DNA of 64,000 nucleotides from the NCBI RefSeq assembly GCF_021018895.1, contig NC_079376.1:19276501-19340500 (forward strand). Reading direction: 5' to 3'. Both the position numbers and the translations under genes were made by a program. Source of the stretch: Seriola aureovittata. Taxonomy: Eukaryota > Chordata > Actinopteri > Carangiformes > Carangidae. Position 1 is the stretch's first letter, and each line of letters begins with the position of its first letter. Of this stretch, positions 13,001-28,000 are shown piece by piece. The notes under the pieces were generated by a model that was given only the letters and a program-made list of their open reading frames with translations, was not told the DNA's origin and did not search any database.

Positions 13001-16000
13001 CTTATTTATTTATTTTGATCATTATTTCTTATTTATTTTGTAGTTAATATTGTACATGCTAGTGGCTTTCTCATTCTAAAAGGGGACCACTCCGATCAAT
13101 AACAAATGCATCATGGGATACAGATGGTCCAATCAAACGTTTTTAAAAGAAACAGCGGAAATCTCAAACAGCACAGAAATCAGTAACTTCATCTGCATGT
13201 GTTTAGTTTCACTTGTGCACTAATGAAAATGTCATGTTGTGGTATATAAAACATACATATCCCCGCTGCTTTTAATCCTTGGGACTTAGAATGAGCAGAA
13301 TTAACTGGAGAACATAATTGAGTGTGGTGAAATTACGACTCTAAACTCTGAGTGACCACATGAGCCGTGCGAACATAAAGGGATTATACATGGTCCCTAA
13401 GACTTTCACATTGATGGTTTTAGCTAAAGAGCCAGTGTCCCATGCCAGAGTCAGCCATTCTGCTTGCTGGTGTAATACCCACATATACTATCCTTAAGGA
13501 CAACTGGTGAAATAGGAAGCCATTTAATTATATCTGGTTCCCATGTTGACCCGGAAAGGATTTCAGTCTGCTAGTGATTCAAATATCATCTGACAGGTGC
13601 TCTGCTTTGTAATATTTATAAATGTCCCTACTTAAGGGTCCTGAGCACCAAAGCCCTCCGGCTTGGTAACATTTTTAGCCTTTATCTTTGGTTGGCTGCA
13701 CTTGAGGGGTGAAAGGGTGGGAATGGGGTAAAATTATAAGAGACACCGCTGGCCATTTCATGAAGAGTCTGACCTGACATATGGCATACTTTCTTAATTC
13801 CTGAATACGCTGTGAGATTACGGCTCTGTGGAGGCTTTAAAAGCTCAATGAGAAAGTGATGATACTACGGACACAGATATAAGACCCATGAATGATTACA
13901 GTACTAGTGCTTTAAGCAAGGAACCCCATATCTGTGCTTATAATTAACTTTACTTATCGTAGGAGACTCTTGTTTCAAAAAGTTACAGTCCAGCTCTTTT
14001 CATCTTTGTCTCACTTTATTAAAACTGGTTAGATGGAAGAAGAAATAAGGATACACTCAAGCAGTGCTGGTGAAGGCCAAACAGAGGTGTGTGTTGAGTT
14101 TTGCGTCATTCAGACTTTGAAAATACTTTGCCCTCATCTGACAATTCTGCTTCAAACTATTCAGTTCTGCATTTAATGTGACACAGGTATGTAACTATGT
14201 ATGAACACTTCATGTTATAGTGTTTTTCCTTGACGCCATTTCATTCAGCTTTCTCTACTGAAAATGAATAACTGGCCATGCTACATCTTATCTTTCTGTG
14301 GTGCAAGGAATGTTTTAAGAATTGTTCAGCAGTTCCCATGAAAATCTTTTTCTATAACATTTGCCATAGAGTTTTCAGGTTCTGCGGAAGACCTGCTGGA
14401 GACACACAATGCTCAATATTGGATTTATATAATTTAATACTTTATCATTTTAATAATTAATTTAATTCAATAGTGCGGATAATATCAAATGTGTAACAGG
14501 CTGAAAGGAGAAAAAGAAAAGAGTTTTTTTTCTGCATTTTTCATTGATCGTGTTCTAAACGTATTAATCAGCCTTTCTGTTCCGCCAGACGCTGCAAACT
14601 TTATGCTCACAGTGAACAAATCAATTAATCCGTCACACGATGGAGCTCACACAGTGTGTAAGCACAGTATATTATATATACATACATACAATGGGGTGCA
14701 AAAGGCTAACCCTAAAATTAACCATCACAAAAGAATGTCTGACCCTTTCCGGAACCCAATTCTAACCCTAACCCCAAAAACCCAGTGGGGTCCAGCATTT
14801 TGGTCCTCATGAAGCTGTCAGATGCCACAAGTACAGTCAAGTACTGCACTGGGGCTTTAGTGTTTTCCCCCACTCCTAAGTCGCTTTGGATAAAAGTGTT
14901 TGCCAAATGAGTAAACGTCAAACAAGACCGTTCTCACAATGTCAGTTATGAGAGCACAGTGAAGTCTTTTCACATCCCTCATCCTTAGTTACGTCACTGT
15001 CAGTTTTCTGCTGTGTCCAGTTGGAAAAATTAGACGAGCAAACAGACCAGCAAAATTGCTGCCAAAAAACTGAAGCAGATATTTTGCGCTCATCTTGGTC
15101 ACTATAGATAATGTTATTGTGACTTAATATTTAATACATCGTCCTGTCATCTTCGCTGGATTTCCTGTTGTGTTTACACTTGTGTTAACATACCTCCTCC
15201 ATTAATAATGTCTAGTGAGTCACAATAGAGATTTAAACAAAACAAACAAACAAAAAAACACATATTCTACTTGTTATTACCACTAGAAGTATTACCCAGC
15301 TGAATTCATCCAGTAAAGAAGCATCAAAATGTTTGAACAATCTAACTCATGGCAGTAAAAATAGTAAATAACAACATTTTGCACACGGGTAGCAAGCAAT
15401 CATAAACTGTATGCATCCATATTGAACAGCAGGGAAAAGTATTGTGTTTTTTGGACCCAGCTGGCCCTGCATGTGCCTGTGTGTGTGTGTGTGTGTGTGT
15501 GCACTGGACAGTAAATTGAAGCATAGAGAGGTAAGTAATAAAAATTTAAACACAGATGGAACACAAAGATGGCAAAAAAAAAAATAAATAAAAAATAAGG
15601 CCTGGACTCATCCTCTAAATTTTCCAATGGATGTTCAGGTTGGAGCATCTTGACAGACGTGAGACAGCAGCTACAAGAGAACTGCTTAACAATGCACTCT
15701 CCATAAGAGCTGATCGCCTTTATACTTGACACATATTTGCTTAAGAGCCAATTTAATGGCTCATTGAGGTGAAGACTAATTCTTTAGGTTACTCACACTA
15801 AATGCATTTAAAGTAACAATAACATTTATGGAAAACAGAGTGGTGCCCAAATTCCAATTTTGAATTCAATTAATTTCTTAATGAGAGAAATAAAAAAAAT
15901 AAAAAAAACAGCCCAGGACCCATACTGTGTCAACAGAAAACACTTTTCATCACGCCATCACTGTTGAAGCATTAAATGAATGGACAGCAGTGATTAAAAA

Positions 16001-19000
16001 ACAAATGTGACCAATTCATCAAATTTAATATCGAAGTCTTTTACTTGCAGTGCCGCTGACTGAAGTGAGACTGAATCATCAGCATTTCAGCGACATGGGA
16101 AGGTGTCTTGCTGTAATCAACAGGCTACACTTTAATAACTGGGTCTTAATTACTGTCCATAAGTACAGTGGAGCTCTCCAGTCAGAACAAAGCAACCTGC
16201 ATGGAGCCTCAGTGCTTTAAGATCAAACGTAGTGGATTTCATTAAAGTCTCCCCTCACTTGATGTTGAAAGCAGATTACTGTATCCCTTGCTTTTTTTTT
16301 TCAGAAATATCATAATTACAATACCCCATACATTTGTATAAAAATATAACTTTTTGTATTGACACATTAACTATTTCAGGAGGGCAGGTTATATTGACCA
16401 AAACTAGACCAAACTCCTATATAAGCAGCTTATGTTTGAATGTAATTCATTCCCTCAAGGAAAAAAAAGTGTTCAATTTTAAAACTCTCTTTTAAAACTC
16501 TCTCTCTCTCTTTAAAACAAATCTTTAGAGAAGTACGGAAGCCGGGAAAGGCCATATAATTATCCCGTTATCTTGAGATAACAGAGCTTTGTTACGGCGA
16601 GATCACAGAATAATTGTAATATTGTAAAACAAAGTTCTGTTCGGATAAAAAAAATTTTATTCCGCTATGCCGAGATAACTGAACAATTATCCCATTATCT
16701 TGAGAAAACGAAGCTCTGTTCGATTAAAAATATGAATATTTGAGTTCTGAATATTAAAGTATGACATATTTTCTCTGACATTGTCTGTATCTTGTGTTGT
16801 GTGTAATGTATGTAGTGTTATACTGTATGTATATAATGAATTTCATGTCACTCATTTAAGTTAATGTTTATATGAGCGTAGCTACCGTGTACTGTATTGT
16901 CATGTTAATTGAATGGACGTGACACAACAACAGAAACACTTACAGTCTCAACTTAATGCAATTCTATACAATAGCTCTGGCATAAATAGCTTATAATGTT
17001 AAGTGTTGAGACTTTGCAACACTTTGTATTCTGCAGAACCCACATTGTTGCTGACATCTACGGCTGTTGATGCCACTTATCTTCCTTCTGGCTTCAAGAA
17101 ACCAAACTAAAAGCACACAATGCGCCGTGGTCTTAATTTCAACATCAAATGCTTCATGCTGCCCTTTGAGGTTGGGGAAAAGGTGTTGTGTGAGAGGCTT
17201 TGAGAACTCCTTTAATCCAAGCAGCATTCAGAAAATGTCAGGCTCTTTAGTAACAGAGGAAAAAAAATAAATAAAAAAAAAATTGTCATATGTGGAAATA
17301 CTCACTCGTATTCGCTGCACCTCCAAGAAGACAGCTCTTTGGAAGGACTTCTCCCAGATAGCGAGGTCTGTGGCCAGCTCTACCCCGAAGGTGTGGCTCT
17401 GGCCGTGGCCGACCAGAATGCTGAAGCACAGAGACTCATTGTCCTGCTGCTCAGGTGAATGCTCCAGCCCTAAGTAGAGCCTCGCCTGGAGCCAGCAGTC
17501 CTCCGCCATCCACAGCTGTAACACAAAACCTTCATTATTACATGTTAAGGAAAAGGTTTTGCTGTCTCTTCACCTTTTAATGCTAAATTTAGTCTGTGGG
17601 AGGAAAAGTAAATGACTTGATTCTCAGTTTAAATGAAAACCTTTCAACATATCTTGGCTTGTGGATCTGAAATATCACCCCAGGTCAAGAGAGCCTTGCT
17701 TAGTTGGCTCCCTGACACACAATACTGTCTGCTAAGAAAGAATAAAATCAGCCATCTATACTGAGATGAGGACTGCAGTGATCAAACTTTGAACAGCCCT
17801 GATGCACATCACAGCACCCTGCTCTTAACATACCTTGTGAACCTTGAAAAGAACCTCATAGAGGTTATACGTTGTTTCAGCTTGTCCCCAGTCAGCGGCA
17901 CTGATCTGAGAAATAAACATCAAAGAGAGTGAGATGAAGAGGCAGCATTTCAAGACGAAAAGCAAGTTAAAGTAAGGCAGGTAGCTTAGTTGTGCAAATG
18001 CACGGATGACTGCCACTGTCAGGGAACAAAATGGATTTATCCTGTTGCACTGTGCACAGGTACAAAATAAACACTAAGACTAAGGTATCCCAGTGGTGTA
18101 ACAAGTACAGAAATACACAGATCCACAGTGCAGATGCAACTGTAGTAACACAACATTAAGGACGTGCACAGAAGAGAAGCTCGAGGAAATAAATCTGAGG
18201 AACCCTATCACATATTTAGAACATATATATTTTTCAACTTCAGAGAGCCAACTTCCAGGTTTCTGTTCCAGAAGTAATAAAAGATGATTCAAACTCGCAT
18301 TGGCCTTTGTAATAAGTTTAGAAAGAATTCATCCCTGTAACTTGATCTTAACAGTCAAGTTTCCATTCACATTTTGTGCAAATTTTAATCAAAATTCCAG
18401 AAAGTTATTGACGTTTATGTTACATGCATCATGTATGTCTCTTTTTTTTTTTTTTTGCATAAGTCTGTTTCTATCATACTTTTCTTTTTTTTCTTTTGTC
18501 AATACACCAACTCTTCCACCTAAGCAAAGTTTAAAAAATGTTTTTCACTATTTTTCCACTCAGGTTTTTTAATGTGCAAACTGAAAATGTCCATTAAAAC
18601 AGCTGGATTGAGATGCAGTATGTCATGCAGTTCATTCAGTCTGTCTAGGCAGGGATGGTAATTTTATTAAAAACTATGTAATATCATTGTTTATTTAAAG
18701 CTTCCGCTGTCAGCAGCCTTTAACGAACACTGCTATTAGCCCCGGGCCCCTGCAGATTTAGCCAGCAGAACAGAAGATGATGTCACAGCAGCAAAAACAC
18801 AGGCAGAAATAAACAAATTACTGAGGGCTGTATTACATTTACAGTATCAAGGTCCTGGGATCGTGCATGATGGCTCACTTTACACTGTCATGGCTTATTT
18901 GATTAAAACAGAGCCGTCGTTCATGTTTTTATTATTAAAAAACAAGTCGAGCAGCTGGAGCTCGTACCAACCCTTCCCTGTTTTTGGATAACAGATTAGA

Positions 19001-22000
19001 TGTTGCCATGTGCTGCCATGCTGGTACATTTTCATGAGAGCTGAAGTTCTTTTTAATGCTAACTAAAAATTTTGCTGACAAAATTATTGCTGCTTTACTT
19101 TGCTACGATCAAAAAGGTTCAACTTCTAATAGAAGTGCTGTAGTCGATACTTGTAGAATACAACTGGGAACATGTTTCACATTTTCACAAAAGCCAATGA
19201 AACGAGCTGCAGAGGCGGCTTTTTCTGTCTGTAGCTTGTGTATATGAAAAGATACTGCTGCACATGTAGTGGCTTAATCAAACGGCAACAACTGAAAGTC
19301 TTTCATATGAATCAAGAAGACCAGAGTCTATATTAACTCTGTAGTAATATTTTTATAGTAAAAATCTGAACACCATAAACTTAGATTTGAGTGATTTGGC
19401 TGGATTTAGCCAGTTGTTATCATTCATTAAGTGATGACACCACATACATGCAGAAGTGGCTGATTACAGTTGGGTTCACATTGACATTAACATCAAACAC
19501 TATCTAAAAACAAACATGTTTTGACAGTAATAAGAAAACCAGAGTGTTTTAGTTCTTTGTCTCTGAGCTAGCCAACACAGAGATTCTGTGATATTATTTA
19601 TTAGCAAAACCATGATAGGGTTTTCATGTCTAGACTTCCGCCCTGATGTTATCTCCACATCTTGTAGGGTCATAAAAACAAACATAGATTCAATTATGCT
19701 CTTTATTTTCTCTTACATTACACAAATCCCATGAAAAGACCAAAAGGTACGATGAGTTACTCCTAACAGCATATGATGCCAAGACAATGATATAACTTAT
19801 AAAATATAAAATATAACTTTCCAAAAACAAAACAAACAAAATAAACCCAAAAACACATCACTGAATCACACAATCATTCATTCATTAGCATGAACACACA
19901 GGTTGTACATTGTCCTGATGCTGCACAATACACACTAATGTGCCAAATGTGTATTAATCCACAGCTCAAAGTAGTCCCCCTAACAAACACTGCTATATCC
20001 TTCTGTTTAAGTAACGTTGGCTAAAAACTACAGTGCCCAGAAGTTCCGGGAAAAAACTGCCTTTTTTAAAAATTAAAACACATATTCATGAATGCATTAT
20101 TGCTTTGGATCTTTTAATAAGATTTGTTGACAATAAAAAAATATAGAATATCATCAGCAGTATGCTTTATGTATTTGTGGAATAAAGTAATATGGGTCTT
20201 TAAGGGGTGACCACAGTTTACTATAGTAACCCTTAGTAAAAACAAGGGCAGGGTTGTAGATCGGGGTCACATTACTCATCCTGACTCTTTCACACCACTA
20301 GCATTACTCTGGTGTAAAGGAACTATTAGATTAGTGCTTCAAATATCCCTAGGTCAAATGAATTGCTATGAAAACAAGTGAGCAACATGTTACACTGAGC
20401 AGTGAGCACATTTTTACATGCCCCGCACAAAGACAGAGACCAACATGGGGCTTCTCAGTAGATTTTGTTTTTGCAGGGTGTTTCACTAAAGCACATGTAT
20501 TAATGCTAGCCTAATGCAATCCAGGACATACCATATTAAAACCCTCTTCCTCAGGATTATTGGCTACAGCAATATTTCAACAAAAGCCAGAGGGCAGGTC
20601 TGGCATTTCACAACCCACCAGCTCCATCCAGTAATTCTAATGACTCCCCTATACATCCATTACGTTTCAAGCAATCTGTTAAAATCATGGATGAGGATGT
20701 CTCTCACTAACACCTCATCGACTTGATTGGTCGGACCGAATTGATCAAGGAAAATAATGATTTTAATTTCTGAAACTGTTCTGCATTCAGGGAAGGTTTA
20801 CTGCAGGTCTCACCTGCTCCCAGGCTACAGTTATTTTCTTTTTTGTTAAAGCACCACAAAAGAAAATTATTCTTTTTTTTTTCGTTCACTTCAACTTCAG
20901 ACAGACCTTCGACTGTGCATTAGAAAAACTCTTGCATTCTTTGCCTGTGGCATGTTCCGTGTAAAGGAAACATCCGTGACATTTCCTGCAGCATTTAGAC
21001 AACTTTTGGACCATATATGGTTCATTAAAGAGCATTCCCTCGTGTTAATGGGTGTAAGCAAATTACTTGCCACTGTGGTTACATTACCAATCTTTGCGAA
21101 CAAAATGACCTTTTAAATGCAACAAGAGTTTGGAAACTTTTGCAACAGAACCACTGGCAACTGAGATCCCTAGAGAAAATACAGACATCACCCACCATGC
21201 TGTTAAAAAATCTCCCACAGAGATAGTTCTCTCTTTGCTGTGGCGATATGCAGAGCAGAACGAAAGACAGTCCAACCCCACACAGGCCTGTTTGATGGTA
21301 TCAACAAGCCCAGTTTGAGAGTCTCAGATTAAACAAGGCCAGACTCTTGTCCCTGCCATGGAAACAAACAGCTGGAGTGACCATCTCTAATCTTACACAC
21401 AACATCGATGCAGAGAGGGAATTGCCAATATGTGCCATACAGACAGCCGTGTAATATGCTACAGAAAGGGGGTCCTCTACGGGGGGCCGTGCTGGACGGA
21501 GACTGTAGCAGACTGGAGGAGATGGAACCACAGATTAAATGCACTGGTCTCCAGCAGGCACGTAATCCGCGGTGACCTACATTACGCATAGATACGCGAC
21601 TTGAATGAAACATCCGAATTATCCTGGTCAGATGAAGCACTTCATTTCCACCAAATGAAATGAGAGTGTCAGTGGCATGGCAAAGGGCAGGGCTGGCAGA
21701 ATCCTCCAGAGGCAACTGGTTGAGAAACAGCGAGCCGACCCTCTTAGCTCTATGTCGCTTTGTTCATGAAGAAAGGCTGAGGCTCATATTAAAAGGCAGC
21801 AGTTTGCTTATTTGCTTTTCATGCCGAGAGTGAAAGAAAAAGATTGATAGCACTCTCGTGTCTGTATGGTAAATATGAAGCTATAGACAGCAGCTGGTTA
21901 GCTTAGCTTAAAATACAGACAAAAATTGAAGTATAACAATGGCAGGTCATTAGAGGTCATGTGCTGGACCATATCTTGGCTGGGTGCAGCGTCCTCCTGG

Positions 22001-25000
22001 GTGACTTCCTTTTATTATGCTAAGCTAGTAGTTTCCCCTGTTCCCAGTCTTAATGCTATAGATATTCTAAGCAAAGCTACGCTAACCGCAGTAGCTTCAT
22101 ATTAACGATATAAACATCAGTGGTATCAATCTTCTCTGAAGTATATTTCGCAAATTGTTGAATTATTATTTACTTGAATGACACTTTGTGAAAGGTCCTC
22201 AAAATGTTACAGTTTACACAACCTCACAAGGTGTGACAGGAAACACTTGGGTGTTAAGAAAAAGGCCACAAAGTCTACAAACACAGGTTGAAGTTTGTCC
22301 TCACTGTGCAGCTTCAGAACATGATTGAAAACCTGTCACAGCCGGTTAAATTTATAAGAGAAAAAACACAAACGCCAGCGTCTTCTTGGGAATCTCCTAA
22401 AAAGAGAAGGTGAGCCACAATAGGTTGTCAAACAGAGTTAACGGGTGATGAAAGCTCTCCAACAGTACGGACGACACGCCGAGACAGAGTGAGCAACTCA
22501 TAAATGTGCATACCACCCCACCTTGGCCAGAGAGTAACTGCGATTAACCTGCTGAAACTCTTGCCAAATGAAGGAAGAAGATTAAAAGATTCACATTTTG
22601 GGCAACGGTGGTTTTTATACTAATGGGAGAACAGAGCTTATGTCATATCGCAAACAAGCGGCGCACAAAAGGAAAAATCCTGTTCGCCTCTCCTGGCAGT
22701 CAGGACGGGGACATTTTACGTTCCCAGTGGACAATACAAATTTTGAGGGCAGTGAATATATACATTTAACAAAACCTAAATGTATCTTACATGTGTTGAA
22801 ACCATTTAATAAGGACTAGAATATCATCAAGGGCATTAATAGCTGTCACTATGGCCACCTTGATGAGCTGCTGATGCTGATGAGCTGTTTGACACAGGCA
22901 CACACACTGCACACACCATCGGCTGCCATACAAGGTGCTGGCCTGAACTTCTGGAGCAATTTGTTGTTCAGTGTCTTGCCCAAAGACACTTGAACACATG
23001 GGCTGGGGATCAAACTGCCAACTGTGATTGGAGAACGACATGCTCTCCCTGGGCCACAGTGTGGCTGTAAATTTCTAACTCCATAATGCGCTTTATACTG
23101 TAGTTAAAATGGAAGATAATGTTACATTAAGAAAGTTTTTCACTTTCAATCTCTGACTCAATGAAGGTGTGCATAACACTTGGTAAGAATTAGCAGGTAA
23201 CAGGAAGATTTTCAATTAATCAAACACTGGATCAGTTAATTTTACTGTTTAATTAATGAATTTCAAGCATATTAGGAGTCCCAAAGTCCTAAATGCCACT
23301 TGATTGCAAATGCATTAGCAGCCGTACATGCAAATAAAATGAAAATAACCATTTTGCAGTAAGTAATACATTGCTTGTTTCAGTGCCACCTAACACACAG
23401 CCATGGCAACAACAAATATAAATTCATCAGCAGTTACTGCACGCCTGTCTTCTCTTATTCAATTATAACTGAAGCATACAGTATTTTGCAGATGCTGCCA
23501 ACTGGTTTCAAAAACAGAAAACAATGGAAAGCACAGCGGGGGGCAATCGCAGGTCAGCAGCAGCAGAAAATCATCACGTTTCTTAAACTCAAAAACAAAT
23601 GAAATAATAATAAAAAAAAAAAAAAAGCCCAGAACATATTTCTACGTTGAGCCAAATCAAGAGAACTAATGAATTATTTGTACCTGAGTGTAAGTCATGT
23701 GGGCCGGTGTGATATGCTTCAGATTTTGGACAAAACCATTTCAAATGAGCTTAAAATTAAATCACACTGTGTCTTTTGAGGTGAAAGGTGAACAACACAG
23801 GAAAGACGGGAAAAGACTGATTACCGGGGGACTTCTGAAGATATAAAAATATGGTCCTCTCAGTGCCAGGAACTTGAACGCTGCGGTTCGTCCTGCAGTG
23901 CTGCCCTCGGAGCTTTCACATGCCCAGCCCATGTGAACAATCTGCACAGATGTAGAGGATTGACATGTAGACAATTTCACCATTTGATTAGATAAAAAAA
24001 AAAAAAAAAGGGGGGAAAATACACACAGTAAAAATCTGTTCTCTGCTCAATAGGACACAGCACAATCTGCACTGTCAAAACAAATGAATTAAACAAGAAC
24101 TACAGTGATGCAGCTTTTAAATTTAAAAAGACTCCCCTCTGTACAGTAGTACTGCAGTCTGCAGCTGCACTGCAACAATTTACCTTTGCTCCACACCAAA
24201 TTGACTTGGGATGTTTCTCTGCTCCTCTTTAAACAGCATATCTGCACTGTATGTACTACTGCTTCATGTGCTTCACTCCCCCCTGAATCTTCCCGTCTTC
24301 ACTCCTTCCCGAAAATACCATCTCACTTGTGATTTTGCTGTTTTGCTTAAAGTGATGAACTGTATGACACAATTAAGCCTGTGGATGCTTCACTGATGAA
24401 GACGTGTTTACTGGCTTGAATAATTGTATTTATTTGGCACTCTGCCCCATAGATTCAGAGCTGCTACAAGAGCTGCACTTGTATGCAGAGGGCAAACATT
24501 TCCTGCAGAGAAGGGTTTGCCTGAGCAGGGATCTCCACTAACTAGACATCTGGGGAGACAAATGGAAGGCATCAATGTGTAAGACCATGATATTGTACCA
24601 GCTAGCGTCTACTGAAGACCTCAACATCTTCACTTGACAAACATCTATCCAGGTCAGGACAGGTCATCAAGAGCTGAACCACTTTCTTAGGGATATAATA
24701 CTGACCTAGATGAGTGCTCCATCTATATACCAACCATATCCTCTCCTTACTCTTAGAGTAAAGAAGCACACACTGTTTCATGTTTGCAGCTCTACTATCA
24801 CTGCATCAGTTATAACTGTCAGCGGTGATGTGATGTGACTGTTTGTGACAATAATCAGTCTGGTTCCAAAAAGATGTGCTGGGCTGGTATGATGCATCAG
24901 GCCTGTGTCGGCATACCTGATCATCTGACGCGCAGTATTTGTTGATGATCTTTATCTAAGAGAAAAATAAAAGCAAAACAACAATCAGTGACATATATGA

Positions 25001-28000
25001 CTACAAAAAGCTGTGAAATTTATTATCACATAATGGTAGTTTGGCTCATCATTTAATTGTTTTCTCAGATTTCTCAGATAAGATTTCACAACTGAGACCA
25101 CTGATGTTAATGATAAAGTGCAACAAACGGCATCGTTGAATTTATCCACACAGTAACTGCCATTACGTTCCCTCACTTATAATGTAGAGCTTAATATTAT
25201 ATACATGTAATATATAATAGATGACACTGTATGTATATAAATTTAAAGGCTTTAAATTCAGAGCAAGCCAAAAAAAAAAAAGCTTGGGAGATGGCTTGCA
25301 ATGTCCTGTCAGATTCAAGCCAAGATGTCACTCATAAAAATGTAATGTGCTCTAGACAGTTCAGCCATCAGGATGTGCTAGCTAGCGATGAAGCAGAAAT
25401 CAACAGTGTGGAGGATGTTGTACAGTGCTTTACGATACAGGACCATTAAACGTAATCTAAAAAGAAATATACAGTTAAAATTCTCAATAATACATTTTAT
25501 CTTCTCTAATGGGAGCCTTGTTGGTAATTTAACCAATCTTGTTCCATCAAAAGTATATATAAAGGCCTAAAATAGGGGTATGACACACCCACTGAGGAAC
25601 ATATCTCAAATGCTGTTTCAAAATGCACTTTTCTTTTGAAGGAAACATTATCACTCAGCCAGAAAAATGCTGCTAACCAGTGCCAAACATTTTCATGTTG
25701 AATGCACCCCTGGTGTGTCAGCATATCACACTCAGCATGGTAGTTGCTCTTGTTTGTCTCACCCCAGTTACAAACAGAAGGTACACTGTCACCTGAAATC
25801 CCTATATTATTATTAGACTCTAACAAGCTGCCCAATTCTTTCTGTTTTAGCGCCTCTAAAAGAACATCAAACAAACAACATCAAATAATCCTCGCCCGCC
25901 CGAGCCAGATGACACATCCACATGAAAAACACATGAGGGACCCCAAGGGTGTCGGAGTCTATTTAAAGGTTGTAGGTCATTAAAACAAAAGTTCCGCTCT
26001 CTCCAAAGCAAGCACACAATTACATCCTGATTGGCCATTTAGCAATCACACACCCCACGTCCGTAATTAGGTGATGCAGGCATGAATTAATCACTTTTTT
26101 TTTTTTTAAAGTGCAGCTGCGCAATCCACAAGCACGGGTATACAGTACGTCTTCATCCTTAACCAAAAATGCATCGCATCATCAGTGTGATAATCAAAGT
26201 GAAATAGGAGGAAATGAGAGAGAGACAAGTGCACATGCCGAATGACTACTTAGCAGTCATTAATTAGCTATGGGAGAGCCTCTTTTTTTGTTAGAGAGGG
26301 AGAGGTGCCACTATGATTCAATGAGTGCTCGTCAGGAACGGTCCATTAAAACCATGCTGCACTGTAGTCTGTGTGCGAGTGGAGAAACATAACAAAAGTG
26401 GGCAAAACTCATCAAAATTCATTACATGTTGCAATGTTTTCTCTACTCAGTGGATAATAAAAGCTGAAATGTTGAGACTCCTTAAAGTAATATTCTGCCC
26501 ATTTATATCTGTTAAATTAGCTGCATTCATTTCATTAGATGATATGACTAAGTAAAAATTAAAACCTTGAATATCTGACAAAAATCTATTGCACTTGATG
26601 ATGTTATGCCAAGAAACATGCTTACATGTCATACGAGTTCACTCAAGGCTTCACATATTTAACATGATCACAAACAGCCGACAATCACTGGTTTTCTTTT
26701 CCACTTCAGTTTCAATAAAGACTCGCAGGAAGATCCAACCAAAGCCTTGAATGTCTAGAGATGGACTTACGTTCTCCTGTGTCAAGTCATTGATATTTGT
26801 AGATATTGCTTGGAGCCAGTCTGTGCTTTCTGCTGCAGTGCAAAATTGAAGAATATTGGTGCTGACTCCATCCAAGGCGAAGACTTCAAAACAGTTGGAC
26901 CTGGAGGAACGCAGAGGTCAGATATTAGAAGTATTACAGACGACTGAAGGAAAAGTCGGAGCGCCCCGTTCCTTCTGCCATACTTCAGCTATAGGGCTTA
27001 CATTGCATTACTTCATTATATATAGTAGAGCTTCTTTCATGAGCCTGATGGTCTAGTGACACCTAATTATAAAAATATCTCCATAGCAGATGCTCTGCAG
27101 AGGCAAATCATGAGTCCTTAACTATTCTGAGCAATGCTGGTAATATTTGTGACAATATTTTTCTAATCACATTTTTTTTTGTGGTGAGGTTACAACTCTT
27201 TTTAGAATTAAATTAAATGACTACAAGATAAAAGGCAGAGCCAAGCTAATAGCTCTCATTAAAGAGGAGACATGAATAGAAGTCCTGAGTGTTTCATAAT
27301 GTGAGAGTGCACATGACTATAAGTTGTAGTTGAAGTAAAAAGTTGAAAAGAATAGTTTGATATTTTGGAAAATACACTTTGGAAGAGAGTTAGACGGATA
27401 GTTCCCATGCTAACACCAGGTTAGCTTAGCTTAGCATAAGCACTGGAAACAGGCAAACAGCTGGAGAAAACGTCTAAAGGTTGCTCACGAATTAACATGT
27501 TATATCTCATTTGTTTAATTCATGCCAGAATCAAAATGTAAAAATGACAATTTAACCTTTTACAGGGAGTTATGTGCTGATCTATTTCTTGGCCGGGAGC
27601 TGTAACTTTCTTTGGAGGGAGCCAGGCTAGCTGCTTTCCACTTGTTTCCAGGCTTTATGCTAATCTAAGCTAACAGTATGCTGTACCTTTATATTTATGG
27701 CATCAATGTTCAAGACTGTCCTCCTGTAAGAAACAAGCTAGGTACTGTAACGACAAAAGGTGGTTTGTGCAGCAGGTTCTTATGACCCAATGTTACATTT
27801 TGTTGTTAGGCGACATCTAGTGGTCGTACTAATTATGACAGGAGCAAACGGAAAAGATGAGGTTGTGGTGGATGGATGGGTCAGAAAAACACAGGAATAT
27901 GATACAGGAGTGAGGTGTTCGATTCCCATGTGAATTCAGCAGTTTATATTGTAACCATGACAACAAAGATCATCTAATGTTGAGGAAGTACTTTTAACCC

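Larger units (their letters stand above)
2095..17305 (-). other. intron between exons M and N (15.2 kb)
   Basis: Holds an L2/Rex-type LINE (about 3150-6620), a minus-oriented copy of a teleost short repeat (7887-8031), a GT microsatellite (15478-15501), a telomere-like CTAACCC patch (14707-14790) and a palindrome-rich repeat (16545-16735). The stretches 8050-14700 and 14820-15470 contain no gene or repeat family that I recognise. The 60-140 residue ORFs there have no family features. Confidence 0.75.
17906..23824 (-). other. intron between exons K and L (5.9 kb)
   Basis: Contains a teleost TIR repeat (21795-22168), a SINE-like repeat (22915-23065) and A/T runs (18448-18462, 23610-23627). The stretch 21300-21720 is less AT-rich than its surroundings and carries overlapping ORFs on the minus strand, but I see no protein family in it. 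I recognise nothing in the remainder, including 18600-20500. Confidence 0.7.

Noticed and set aside
21300..21715. Minus-strand 128-codon ORF as an extra exon or gene
   Set aside because: No family signature, and sntg2 exons K and L join in phase across it. Could still be a non-coding conserved segment.
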